From the NCBI GenBank assembly GCA_013339895.1, contig JABACO010000002.1, positions 4,731,235 through 4,795,234 on the forward strand: a stretch of 64,000 bases of DNA, read 5' to 3'. Under the pieces are notes generated by a model. That model was not told the DNA's origin. It searched no databases and saw nothing but the letters and a program-made list of their open reading frames with translations. Of this stretch, positions 52,715 to 63,837 are shown piece by piece (position 1 is the stretch's first letter; the number at the start of each line of letters is the position of its first letter). The position numbers were made by a program, and so were the translations under genes. The DNA comes from Ephydatia muelleri (Eukaryota > Porifera > Demospongiae > Spongillida > Spongillidae).

Positions 52715-54400
52715 TCTGCTTCCATTTATCTTCTTCGCAAGCGTTTTTCCATTACAGTTTTGGAGGCTGTACAATCCTTCTCATGGATCACAATGATTGA
52801 GTAAGGACCTGTCCATCTCACATCTGATTTTCCTACTTTCTAGCTTAAATTCCTCATGTTTTTCACAAGCACAAGGTCCCCTAATTGATACTTTTCTGAT
52901 CTACGTCTTTTATCGTAGTAAGCCTTTTGCTTCTTCTGTGCTTTTTTAATCTTCATTCAACCACAGGAAATAATTCTTGCTACATATGCAACAACGATTG
53001 CACTATATCACTATCCACATGCAGCTTTTCCACTGTCTGATCTGTCATTTGCAGTTCAACTGGAAGCACTGCTTCCCTACCACACATCAAGTAAAACGGT
53101 GTAAAGTTTGTTGATGCATGTATACTTGTACGATAGGAAAACAAAATAGCATCTATGTGCTCATCCCAATCATCCTGTTCAGGATTGAGATACTTCACAA
53201 TAGCTTTGGTCACCTTCTGATTCATCCGCTCGTCAAGGCCATTTGTTTGAGGGTGATAAGCACTAGATACTCGGTGTTCAATACCTGCCATTTCAAAGTT
53301 TATCATTGAGAGCATTGTTATGATTGATTGATCTTGGTCAGATATGCAGACACTGAAGCATCCGAACCGTGTAATGATCAGCTGATTTTGTTGGAAGAGC
53401 TTGGGCCTCTGGCCACTTAGAAAAGTAGTCAGTACATGTTGCAAGGTATCTGTATTAATGAAAGTAATAATACTCTTATCAAAATGTGTTAACATCATAG
53501 CAGTGTTTGAGTATCACATGCAAGCAGGCTGTAATAATTTAAAATGTTGAATGCTAGGTCAATCTTACCCTGTAAACCAGTTTTGTTTGACCAACAATGC
53601 ACTTTCCTTCTTCTGATATCACAGTACTATAACCCTGCCAAACTAACATAATTCTAAGCACAATAGGAGAGGAAGTCATCCCAAAACAGTTAACAGTCAT
53701 TCCTGAAAACTAGAACATGTCATTTTTATTTGCTGTGGATGCAAACTGTCATGAACCTAAAATGATAAAATGTGCCTATTCGATTAACTGCACCAGAACT
53801 ATGATCATTTTCTGGAATTGTACATGTGTATTGTTTAAGCAGAATTGGTATTTTATATTCTAAGTCCATTTTTTCCCCAATGATCACTATATACAACTGC
53901 CACACTTGTATGGAATTAAAGCCTTTTTAATTAACACAGTACGGAAATTAATTACATTCATATGCTGTTTAAACCAACATACCTATTTCCTCTCTTTGTG
54001 AGCGTAAGTGGACCTACGAGGTCAATTACTACTTGATGCCAGACTTCAGCTTTTACAGCAATTGGATGTAGAACTGGAACCTCTTTGTGCAGTTTTGGGT
54101 TGGTCTTTTGGCAGACTTCACAAGTACTTACATATTCTTTTATGTGCTTTGTCATATCGCGCCAATAGAACCGTGAACAAATCTTCTGTTAAGTCTTGTC
54201 ACGTCCAAAATGACCACCACCTTAATTGAATATCACAAGAATTAAGGAGGAGACTAGTAATTACGAGTACCCCTATCGCAGCTGCATGCGCATATATATC
54301 GTCAACTAAAAAACTCACCTATACTAGCTTCCCATCGTGGCAAGATAAGATCACCTTCATTTGATCCTCTTTATTCACAATCCATTCCTTTTCTGTCATG
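52715..54400 (-). pseudogene. Decayed integrase gene with an intron (Ginger/gypsy type)
   Basis: On the minus strand: EWIVNKEDQMKVILSCHDG (about 54400-54325); GGGHFGRDKT, a stop, KICSRFYW, YVSTCEVCQKTNP (the H2C2 zinc module, exon 54220-53983); VIDLVGPLTLTKRGNR, then a spliced join across an intron (53982-53450) to YLATCTDYFSKWPEAQALP; a frameshift; CISDQDQ, AYHPQTNGLDERMNQK, LFSYRTSIHASTNFTPFYLM; and a GPY/F module (YDKRRR, GDLVLVKN, stop, VRWTGPYSIIVI). Integrases of this kind cut and join mobile DNA. A spliced integrase without LTRs or reverse transcriptase nearby fits Ginger DNA transposons or a KRBA2/GIN-like host gene more than an intact gypsy element. Several stops and frameshifts show it is dead. 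Confidence 0.65.
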
Positions 54401-54813
54401 TCGGCCGTATTGCTTTTAAGATAGAGCAGCCTTCCTTCATCACGAAACTGCTTTTCCGATTTACTAGTACCCACCCGATACTCGCCATTACTTCGTTGTA
54501 GAGTGGTACTTACTGATCTTCATCGTTCATTCTTCTAGAACCAATGGAACAATTTTGTCACACGCTTCCGACGTCGACTGCGTTTGAGAACACGTGGAGA
54601 ATCTAAAAATCTGTAGGTGTTATACGGTATACTGTGCCTGAAATCCAGACGCAAGCTCTCAGTGTATACGTACACATCCGAACGGTCAACCAAAAGATCG
54701 AAGTTGCAAGGGGGGACAAGCTATCCTAAAGGCGGACAACGTATACTAGGATACAGGGTGTCCGTAGGGGGACAGGCGGACAGCCTATCCGGGGGGACAA
54801 GCTATCCTGTTAC
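54401..54813. other. No gene; short direct repeats
   Basis: Contains a ggggggacaagctatcct phrase at about 54710 and 54792 with related phrases between (gcggacaacgtatac, ggacaggcggacag). It borders the inverted duplication edge. Confidence 0.5.
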
Positions 54814-55513
54814 ACCGGCCTTCGCGGGCGCGCTTCAGATTGTAATATGCACATCATGCAATGCATTATCAACCAACTGTTAAATTTACTGTCATTGCGC
54901 GCGGCACGCTCATTGGCCTCGCTTTGTATTAATGGTAAACGTATGCGCGTACAACTCGTTCAGCGAAAGTGCTCGCGCAAATTATTTGTCATTGCATGAG
55001 CGTTACTAGCGCGTTTGGACTCGGGTAAGTTGGTGGCGCGTGACTCAAAGCAGCTTGAACTCTGTCACAAAGGCCGAGATGGCCTCGGGGGTGTGGTTCG
55101 AAGTGGCCAAGCATTACATAGAGAAGGTTTCGGCCAACTGGCGATGGTATATTAGATAGTACTTATCGCATTGCCGGAGCAGACTTTTTCTTAATCTACA
55201 ATAGCATAATTTATTATGTTTACACTCGCACATTGCATGACGCTCGTCTCGAAGGCAAATGCACTCGTGTCGCTCGAACATGTATATCCACGCGAGTGAC
55301 ACACGCGCGTGGCACTAGCTTGTTTCAGATTTTAACTGCATTGTGTATAACTTCTAAGTGGCCGGGCGGCTATAATTGTATGCCTAAAGAACTGCATGAT
55401 GCATGTACATGTATACGGGCTAATGGTCGAGTGGGAACATATATTTGCAATGAAACTATCGGAAAAGACGATTATGACTGTTCTCGCAAGTGATCGTGTG
55501 CATAGTTGCAACT

Positions 55514-55646
55514 TAGTCTCGTTCCCAGACCAATATGACGCAATGTTTATCGCAAATGTATAAACACGCTCGACGTATACGCTATACGAGCGTGTTTATA
55601 CATTATGCGATAAACGTTGCGTCATATTGGTCTGGGAACGAGACTA
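55514..55646. mobile_element. 133-bp palindromic insertion with empty site in the partner arm
   Basis: Ends tagtctcgttcccagacc and ggtctgggaacgagacta pair over about 60 bp. It is flanked by gttgcaact and gttgcaatt (8 of 9 matching). The partner arm has a single uninterrupted agttgcaac at about 21276, so this inserted after the duplication. Confidence 0.85.
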
Positions 55647-55680
55647 GTTGCAATTGTGGCTCTCAAACTATTGAACTCAC

Positions 55681-55738
55681 GTAGTGTGCTGTACAAGTTC
55701 GTCTGTGATCCTCTTGCCTCCTCCTGTGTGATGGACAT
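55681..55738 (-). pseudogene. Decayed copy of OAS exon 1
   Basis: Starts at the same ATG (MSITQEEAR) but lacks two single bases relative to 21191-21250 (58 instead of 60 nt), so the frame is lost before the donor. The following OAS exons are absent from this arm. Confidence 0.85.
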
Positions 55739-56892
55739 GTTTTCTGCCAAACTTTCGGCTGGTAATACTGAATTCCTATATATGCCGACACAGCTCTGAG
55801 CACTGCTAACAATATACATTAACGATTCCCCGAAATACATGCATGCACATACGTACAGTTAGAACAAGGCGATGAATTTATTTTAGCTGTACCCATAATT
55901 CATGAATATAATTGACCCAGTGCTGCCTAAAGGTCGGCATACACGGGGCGACTTCCTGCCGACTTGTCGCATGCAACTCGAATGAATATGGGTAAAAGTT
56001 CCGTAATTGTTTAGTTTACTGATGGTTTGCGGAACATTTGTCCATATTCATTTGAGTTGCATGCGACAAATAGGCAGGAAGTCGCTCCGTGTATGCCGGC
56101 CTTAAGGCTACTGTAACCATAGGACCTAACGGGCCAGACGTGGGGCCATGTATATGATGTGTACAGGATCTAAACACTGAGAGATATGTGAAATAACAAA
56201 GTTCATTGAATTTTGATTATGCATGTATTTGCATTGACATGTACGATTAAAATTCAAAAAATCACATTACAGTTCAGTTCTGCAGCTATGGAACAGTTTT
56301 GAATTTCACCTCAGGGAAATATCATTACATTTACATGTACTCAACCATTCAGGTACGCTTTTCAGTCTACTGAATTAGAAGAATTCTCATTGCCGTGGAG
56401 AAGCCCTTTCAGCAGGTGCTTGTTGAAATGTGTACTTCCTTACTAGCAAGGAAATATGACTCTACCATTTAATGCAATGGATCATATGGACTGCTGTGAT
56501 TATATTGTACATGCTGAAGAATATTACACTTTTTTCCTGACATTCTGCCTCTTTCCGAATAGCGATACTGTCCTCTTCCGGTGTTTCTTTGTTAGCCGCT
56601 CCTCTGAATATTTATCATCCTCTTCAATTCAGCCATCAGCATTCACATCTTAGAGTCGCACGTGCTGAATAATGCTATGCTTATTTGCAAGGCCTGTGTG
56701 TTCTACACTTGTTATTGCTCCCATGCCTAAGATCAGTAGGATCCCCTCATGTGAGCTAATGTATGATTGCTCCAAGATTAATCCTTTATTCTGAAAATCA
56801 AATCAGAGCAATGAGGTTGACAGTTTTATCATGAGCTGCACAATATCATTGGTTTTTAAATACCAGTACAAATAATCACATGTACAACTAGC

Positions 56893-57313
56893 TAGGGACT
56901 AGATTCTGCAGTCTGCTGCATACAAATACTTATGGTGTGCTTCTTTGCAATCCTGACAGCAAGTGCTCTGTTATTTCCACCAACAGGAGACTCCACTGCC
57001 TTGCACAACGTGGTCCAAGATGGCAAACCATATTTTTTCACATTGTCATTTTGTCTTAGCCATGCTGTGAGAGCGTTCATCAAATAATATTAAGGTTGGG
57101 TGGAGCCAATCTTTTCAAGTGTAGAATGTCGAAGTCCTAGTTCCAGTCCTAGCCCTTTCCAATGAGCAACCACATCACTGACTTCTTCCAATAGATCCAC
57201 AAGATCATCTTCATCTAGCAAAAAGGGATTAATCTTATAACACTCCACCATGGCTAGTACAACAGAGCACATACCAAGGAGTATTTCTTCTTTTGTAGAC
57301 ATACATGCAGCAC
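56893..57313 (-). pseudogene. Decayed copy of the Death-domain exon
   Basis: Matches exon 7 of the kelch/Death gene (MSTKEEILLGMCSVVLAMVE, DEDDLVDLLEEVSDVVAHWK). The Gln codon after TQP in the original is TAA here, truncating the domain after its second helix. The remainder (MNALTAWLRQND ...) is otherwise open. Confidence 0.85.
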
Positions 57314-58358
57314 CTGGAGTTTAACGAAAGGATTTGAATACTAATGCATTCTATATTAGTTAGAGTCGCTATAAAAATAGATGATAGCAGAACCGGCTTT
57401 TAGTTGATTGGTTTTATTATATTTTGACATCCTTTACTATGTTTGCTTGCAGGCAACTTATCTTACCAAGGTACCACAAATAAATTGAGACACTCATTTC
57501 AACCTATAGTCCTTAGAAAATCCAAGCTGAATGTACAAAAAGAGATCGAATTGAAGCGCATCTTCATGTTTTGACATATCAGCTGCAGTCAAGATACATG
57601 AAAAAGGTGTGCTTTATACGGATATAAATTAAGCATTAAACATCTTATAAGTAGTAATATTACCTTCAAGCAAATTGAAATGCTATAATCCCACTGAACT
57701 TTTCCAGGTGCATGCATAATGAAAGTGATTCACTTTTAAGCGCAGAGCAATAGTAATGACCTTTTGATTACATTTCTTGTAGTATACTATTATAATAATT
57801 GGAACGCTCTATGAGAAAATGATCCTTGTGGATTAATTTCAAGTTTTCAAAATTCTACTAGGTACTAAACCCTCTACAAAGTGGTTCTTACCCACTTAAA
57901 GTTGGACTATCCATCATGAAGTGATAAAGCACTGAATTTTTAATTAGGCATACATTTCAATGGCAACGGTCAACTCCATTGCTTGTTCTGACAATTTTAC
58001 AACTATACAACTATACATAATGTATAGTTGTAATATTTTCAGAACGGAAGTTGACCGTTGCCATTGAAAAGTACACCTAATTAAAAATTCAGTGCTTTAT
58101 TACTTCATGAGGGATAGTCCAACTTTTTAAGTGCGTAAGAGCCATTTTGTAGAGGGTTTAAGTACGTAGTAGAAAATTAATAAATATGAAAACTTGAAAA
58201 CAATCCACAAGGGTCTTCTCATATATGCTTTCATTTTCTTCAGGTTTTCATTAGGAATGCATAACTTCAACAATAATTGAAAATTGTTTCAAACAAAACT
58301 TTCAACAGTCTATACACCCAGGGCATGCAAATCATTCTAAATAAGAACAATGATGTAC

Positions 58359-58409
58359 CTTCTCCGTGTACTTCAAACTTTTTTGCAATCCATTTGCTTT
58401 CATTGCTCA
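58359..58409 (-). pseudogene. Copy of kelch/Death exon 6
   Basis: A 51-nt exon with intact splice sites, encoding SNESKWIAKKFEVHGE. It cannot join a kelch exon because exon 5 here is on the other strand. Confidence 0.75.
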
Positions 58410-58831
58410 CTAATTGAGAGAAAATGAGTTCAAAGTGCATTTCTTCACATATGCACTTTCTTTGTACTGATCTGTTTATATGCATATTTCACACATCAAT
58501 CTCTTGTCACTATCAGCTCTAAAACGCTTGTACTAGGTTGTCTACCAGTTGTCAGATATTTATGATGTGCTGTCTAGTTATCTGATGCTCAAAACTTACC
58601 CTATGGAATGCTTCAATGGCAAAATATTACTTGACTACTTGAAAATACAATTTTGCATTGTCCATAATGAATGCTTTGAGATCATATTAAATCGCATTTG
58701 ATAACAGCTACTGGCTATTGTGTACATATAAATTTACGCTGCACTGTACCAGAATCAATGACTATGTTTTCTTTTAGGGAGCAAGTTGAGCAAAATGTTT
58801 AGACATGTCCACTTCCATTGCTTACAAGTAG

Positions 58832-59098
58832 GTTATAATTCAAAGGCGTCATCACTCCGCTGTTTGCTTCTCATTGCCAACATCTCAAATGCAAGTGTTA
58901 GTATTTGGAGGCTCTCTTAAGGATAAAGCACCATTGTTGGAGATGAAACTTTTGGAGCTAGTCTTTTCGTCTTGGTTTTTTAGGTTTCTGAGACTAGTCT
59001 CATGCAGTCACCCAAAATATGCTCTACAAACGTTTTGCGGGACCATTTACATTCTGACGCCACAGGAGAACGACATCGATTTCATTAACTACAATGGT
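58832..59098 (+). pseudogene. Flipped kelch exon 5 fused to another kelch-like stretch
   Basis: 58832-58960 is a direct-orientation copy of 17930-18058 (QVLVFGGSLKDKAPLLEMKL). It runs in frame into the copy of 12297-12440 (FRFLRLVSCSH, then QTFCGTIYILTPQEND), ending at a gtgagt donor at 59098. The orientation is opposite to exons 6 and 7 at 56893-58409. This looks like a rearrangement scar with a deletion of the 12.4-17.9 kb equivalent. Whether the fused frame is expressed is unknown. Confidence 0.6.
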
Positions 59099-59983
59099 GA
59101 GTGAATGTGATGATCCAGAATCCCTTCTGAATTACTTAATTCTATGCAAGCTGTACAAGTAGGCCGTACAAGTTCAGGGGACCACAAGTAGCCCTTGTCA
59201 AGCCACTGCACCACTTCGCAATTTACCTGAAACGAAACTATTTGTTAATTGTCAATTTGCTATCATTGTTTTTCTTTTTTTTTTTTTTCTGTCAATAGCC
59301 ATCGAACTGCAAAGCTCCACCCCACAATCAGGTTGAGGTTAAAGGGCTCCCCCTAACTGTGTGTCACAAACCCCAACCGCGCAGAAGAAATAATATATTA
59401 TCCGCCCCCTTCCCCTCTACCCCCCCCCCCCCCCCCCCTCCCCCCCCTTCCCCTCTAACCCAGACCCAAGCCGCTCTGGCAACGTGCATATCAATCGGGC
59501 CAGCGCCGGATCAGCATGCACAGTTACGTCAACTCACACAAGTGTGCCACATGAGGGCGTCTGTCAGTAGTCCGACTTTCATTTCGTTTGCAATCATCGA
59601 AGGTTTCGGTCAGCAGTCAATCAACGTTGATAACGAGCGCAGGCGGTCGCTGCGTCTCTTATATCATCGAGTAAATAATCTATGCTTACATGTACAGTAT
59701 GTCAATCTATTAACATAGCTTCTTAGAAAGGTACTTTTCTCACTTAATTCCTTCGTATGGCAGTAATTTCTTGGAATGTGCTTGTGAATGAATACACCAT
59801 GCATGCAGTAGTGATAGTGAATATATGTGAGCGGGCAAGATCTGACTCCGGATACTGACGGACACTGCGAGTCATCCTTTGACGCCCAGCTATTGAGGAT
59901 CTGATTTGTATACGCGTGCGTGCGCGTGCGTGCAAGCAAGCAAGCGCGTGTGTGTGTGCATGTGTGTGTGTGTTTGTTTGTGA

Positions 59984-59985
<2 letters not shown>
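58962..59985. repeat. Inverted copy of 11480-12440
   Basis: Outer part of the duplicated locus, including a poly-C (about 59420-59438) that is only gagggga-rich in the partner, and a GT tract near 59990-60018. Confidence 0.8.
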
Positions 59986-60020
<35 letters not shown>

Positions 60021-60657
60021 AATGTTATTCGTGCCAAAATTACCACAACGTCCTCTGTAGAAACACCGCAACACCACAAGACAACACTGCGCGGAATTTC
60101 TTCAGACTTACCGCATATCCATTTATACAATTAAGTGATTGAATTGTTTTTCTTGGAAACTGTAATGCAATTGTATAGTTGTTTGGTGAAGTTGGTAATT
60201 ATATACAAAATGTGACTACAAAACGTTTGGATTTGCGTAGTGAAAATGGAGTAGTTCTTACAGTTGTAGATATAGGACCGCAGCACAGATGGTATATAAT
60301 ATACAATTAATGGGGTAACTTGTGTTCGAAAACATTCAACAGCTTGCTGATGCTCCACTGCGTATTTCTTCATCATGAGAGTAGTGATAATCTGCATGAT
60401 GGTGTGGTTATTTAGGGGAAAACAACCAGAATTTATTTAACTCAGATAAATTTATTTATACGTGTAGTGCATATAATGGCTGTTGATTTAACATCACTTT
60501 CCAGCTCTTGTAGGTAACGACTATAACCTGTAGTATGGATATAATGTTTAAATGCCTATAGATATAAAAATGGGTTGAGGTATCATATCATAGCAGTGAT
60601 ATAAAGGCCAGCCACAATCCGTCTTAGTAATTTTTCCACAATTTTGATTTTCTGGTG
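59986..60657. other. No supported gene
   Basis: Starts with a (GT)n tract to about 60019, then AT-rich DNA. The minus frame 60131-60397 is not recognisable. Confidence 0.5.
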
Positions 60658-61258
60658 TTAGTCAGTTAACTGCTTTCCTTCTAAAATGTTCCTTATCATG
60701 GGCTGAAATGCATTCACAGGGTATGACTTAAACTACCAAATCATGAAATGCTTATTACTTCCATAGCTTTCACTCCTCTTCTTATAAATTCTCTTGAAAA
60801 AGGACACTGATTATCTCTAAAATCAATTGTTTGACCAATGTTGAAACTTAACATATAAATTGATCATGCCTTAACTCACGTGTACAAGCATCTACTAAGA
60901 GAAGGAAAATGTCGTATGTAATGGTCTTTCCCCCATTGTAGGCCACATATGTCATCTGGATCTGGTTGATTCTTATAATCTGGAATTAGAAATTGTGATT
61001 CAGTCTGGTTCTGTACATCATTGGTTGGGCTGCTGGTTTCTGATCTACTACTACTGCTACTGATATCAATGTGTTCACTATCACTGTGATCATTGTTCTC
61101 AGACTCATTACAACATGCAGAATGTTGGTCTTGTTTTCTGACATCAGATGTGCATCCATCTACATTTTGGCAGCTGTCCGTACTGTTGCTGGACTGATAC
61201 ATTACCATGCCTGATATACACATTATTAAGTGAATCATGGCAGCACATACCTTCTCAT
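60658..61258 (-). CDS. Unrecognised spliced gene, 3' exons
   Basis: Three minus-strand exons join in phase: 61258-60880 (acceptor cctttgcag), 60816-60759 and 60702-60658 (stop). The first encodes CAAMIHLIMCISGMVMY, then a Ser/Asp-rich linker (SDSEHIDISSSSSRSE) and QWGKDHYIRHFPSLSRCLYT. The others continue DNQCPFSREFIRRGVKAME and PMIRNILEGKQLTD. The ordered end after a disordered linker looks like a conserved C-terminal motif, but I cannot name the family. Further 5' exons probably lie at 61310-61520, for example a stretch reading DAPTQKNTNDCEAF with a gtaagt donor. The gene is head-to-head with MRPL10, less than 0.6 kb apart. Confidence 0.5.
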
Positions 61259-61813
61259 CTGCAAAGGATATAGACAGTTCATACACCATTTGTAACCTAA
61301 ACTTGGTTACTGATTCCTTTGATACAGAATTACATATCTGATACTGTTATCATAGCATGAAACTTGACCTGTGTATGAAGACAAGGTAACCCCTCCACCA
61401 GTTGCTGTGCTGCCTAGGTGGTATATGCATGTTTAAGCCAAATGTGATTTATATATGCACTTACAAATGCTTCACAATCATTTGTATTCTTCTGAGTTGG
61501 GGCATCCTTCTAGCAAAGGCAGTAACCAATTTTAGGAGTAGTGTTAAATTGTATGCACACATTTACTGAATCATGATACTTCCATTCACAAGATGAAATT
61601 TGTTGACTTGATTGATTGTAGCTTTCACTACACAGATACATGCATGCGCACCGAGGTTTGCGAGAAACGAGGTAGCTAAAGGTATATCCAACACATTCTC
61701 CGCACCTGCAGGCTCAACTGTGCGAAGTACCACGTGCGCAAGCGCTCGATCAATGGAGGAGTTTCGCCATTGCCTGTTATAAACATGCTTCCGTGAACCG
61801 GAAGGGTGCAGCC

Positions 61814-62383
61814 ATGGTAAAGTCTGCTGCATGTTATGAGGGCGCTCACGTGTAGTATTCGGACTGCATCTTGTTCGTTGTACAGCCCAGTTTGAAGAAA
61901 CAAATCGTTTCTGCGGAGTTGAAGGACATATTGCAGCACAGCCAACTGGCCGTACTTTACCACTACAACGATCTGTCTGTACAGGAATGGGACAGCCTGA
62001 GGTTGAAACTAGGAGCGAAAGGTGTGAAACTAAAGATATTTCCCAGCAAAGTGTCCGCCAAAGTGCTCAAGGGCACGAAGTACGAAAACATGGGATCGCT
62101 GTTTACAGGACCGTCGGTGCTGGTGTTTTCCGAGTCTCCTGTTCTGTCTGACCTTCTGACGGTGACTAAGGGCGAAAAGAAGCTAATGGTCCTGGGAGGG
62201 TTGCTAGAGAACCAGCTGTTTACGCCCAAAGGGCTGGACAGCTACACCAAGCTTCCATCTCTGGAAGCGACACGTCAGGAGCTAGTGGGCATTCTCTCCC
62301 ACCCTCAGACCGCACTTAGCTCCCTGCTTCAGAGCAGTGCTGCAAGACTGTCCCATATGCTCAACCAGATAAGCAAAAACTGA
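61814..62383 (+). CDS. MRPL10: Mitochondrial ribosomal protein L10 (uL10m)
   Basis: The main exon 61886-62383 (acceptor ttgtacag) encodes 165 residues: KKQIVSAELKDILQHSQLAV, LRLKLGAKGVKLKIFPSKVS, LKGTKYENMGSLFTGPSVLV, LMVLGGLLENQLFTPKGLD and YTKLPSLEATRQELVGILSH, in the order and spacing of metazoan MRPL10. The protein anchors the L7/L12 stalk of the mitochondrial large subunit. Upstream, an in-phase donor follows ATG at 61814-61816 (Kozak-like gcagccATGg), giving a start codon alone on exon 1. The frame is also open further upstream without an ATG. If that ATG is the start, the product (166 residues) lacks a normal targeting N-terminus, so an extra 5' exon is likely. Confidence 0.8.
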
Positions 62384-63640
62384 GCAGAAAGAAGCATAGA
62401 CGCTAGATTTGTTTCAGTTGTTCAACATCATTACATCGTTATCTTTCAATGCATAGTATAATGCCATCAATAAGTTGGTTGCAAATATCATATAAATACT
62501 TTTTATAACAGCGTATTTATATGCCAGGTGTTTGCAATTGTTTGAGTAATTAAGCACTTCATATGCATTACAGTAGTAGTTTGGCAAATACATCAAATGT
62601 CCTACACTCCTACACGTAGTCATAAGTGGTAAAATAATCATATTTCAAACCACATATTCAAAGCCCTCTATTTAAGATCAGGGTTACAGCAAATAATTAT
62701 GTATAGGTAGCACAGTACTGAAATTATGTTCATGTAGATTATTTGCGAACACCCGGTGTACTGTACAGGGCACCCCATGATCAAGCAAAATTATAATGTA
62801 CAATTTGTTGATAATGGCATACTGTGACGTAAAGTCCATATAAGCCATCCCGACATTCACTTAAAATGTGTGACCATGCAATCTTGATGCAGTGGTTCGA
62901 AATTTGGATCAATAAATTAAAGCAATACTGAAGAAAAAATCGTTGTAGCAATCAATTACAAAATGCCTGCAGGTCTTAGGAGTGAGAAGTTAATCGCCAT
63001 TCAAAGCCACCTGAATATTGTATGTGCGCATGGAGGTCTATATGGATTTTGCTTAGGTGTTGCCTTAATTGAAAAATACTACGGAAGCACAGCATCCTCA
63101 CATGGTTGTTGCTACTGAGTGTAGGTTCTCTACTAGAAACTAACTGAAAACTTGATTTGGGATAGCCTTATTGTGGGGATGTAATCTTAATGTAACGATA
63201 ACCTAGTCGATGATACGATAGCCTTAATGTAGCCATTATGGGAGATGATAACACATTCATGTGAAATGACACAAGAAAAAAAAAATCCATCGCCTGGGAT
63301 TTGTTTAGGCCATTCCAAATGTGATAATAGTTTCCCGTCCGGACCTTTTTCCAAAACCCATGCGGGCGGGCGGCTATTATCCATTATTTGCATACAAATT
63401 ATTAAAAATCAATACATTTATTTCTATCCATCTTACATCATCAGGCGTGAAAGCGAAAGGTAGCAGAACTGAAAATGATGGCGCTGTATATCCGGAGCTG
63501 TAGCTGCTGATGTCTGAGGCGTTTTGAGCCTAGAAATACGCAAGTCTTCTATAAAAGCGGCTCTTATTTAAATGGCGGACATCTTCTTGTACTGCACTCA
63601 GTATAATGATGCGTGCATGTGTTGATGCTGATTTTCTTTT
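62384..63640. other. No supported gene
   Basis: AT-rich 3' flank of MRPL10. The minus frame 63187-63393 (PPAWVLEKGPDGKLLSHLEW) is short and unplaced. Confidence 0.5.
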
Positions 63641-63651
63641 GTGCATTTAAA

Positions 63652-63768
63652 ATGCATCTCTTGACAACAACTTCTGGAATATCCTCTGAGGGAAAATCCA
63701 CCTCGGTCCTTGAAACTACAGATTTCAAGAACAGCCCAAACGATTTAGTAACTTCACCACAATTCAGG
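63652..63768 (+). CDS. Possible exon, Ser/Thr-rich
   Basis: The plus frame from MHLLTTTSGISSEGKS to VTSPQF runs into a donor (ttcag|gtaatg) at 63769. Only one side of the exon is supported, and the opposite strand is also open. Low confidence. Confidence 0.2.
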
Positions 63769-63794
63769 TAATGCACTTATCAATGCCACCCGGT

Positions 63795-63796
<2 letters not shown>

Positions 63797-63836
<40 letters not shown>
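63797..63836. repeat. Poly-C run of about 40
   Basis: One of the longest G/C homopolymers in the window, followed by gcgccgaaggcgcc-type palindromic phrases (about 63873 and 63983). Confidence 0.95.

Positions 63837-63837
<1 letters not shown>

Larger units (their letters stand above)
54814..58831. repeat. Inverted copy of 18139-22019 (kelch/Death 3' end and OAS 5' end)
   Basis: Reverse complement of 18139-22019 with scattered substitutions and indels and one extra palindromic insertion. It carries copies of kelch/Death exons 6 and 7, the tail exon, the intergenic region and OAS exon 1. The outer edge is at ggccggt (54814; partner 22019), inner to OAS intron 1. The other edge is at acctacttg (58831; partner 18139). 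Confidence 0.9.

Noticed and set aside
52980-54155. Intact gypsy LTR retrotransposon
   Set aside because: No LTRs, primer site, gag, protease or reverse transcriptase adjoin the integrase, and it contains an intron.
61563-62229. Minus-strand frames overlapping MRPL10
   Set aside because: Antisense shadows of a well-supported gene.
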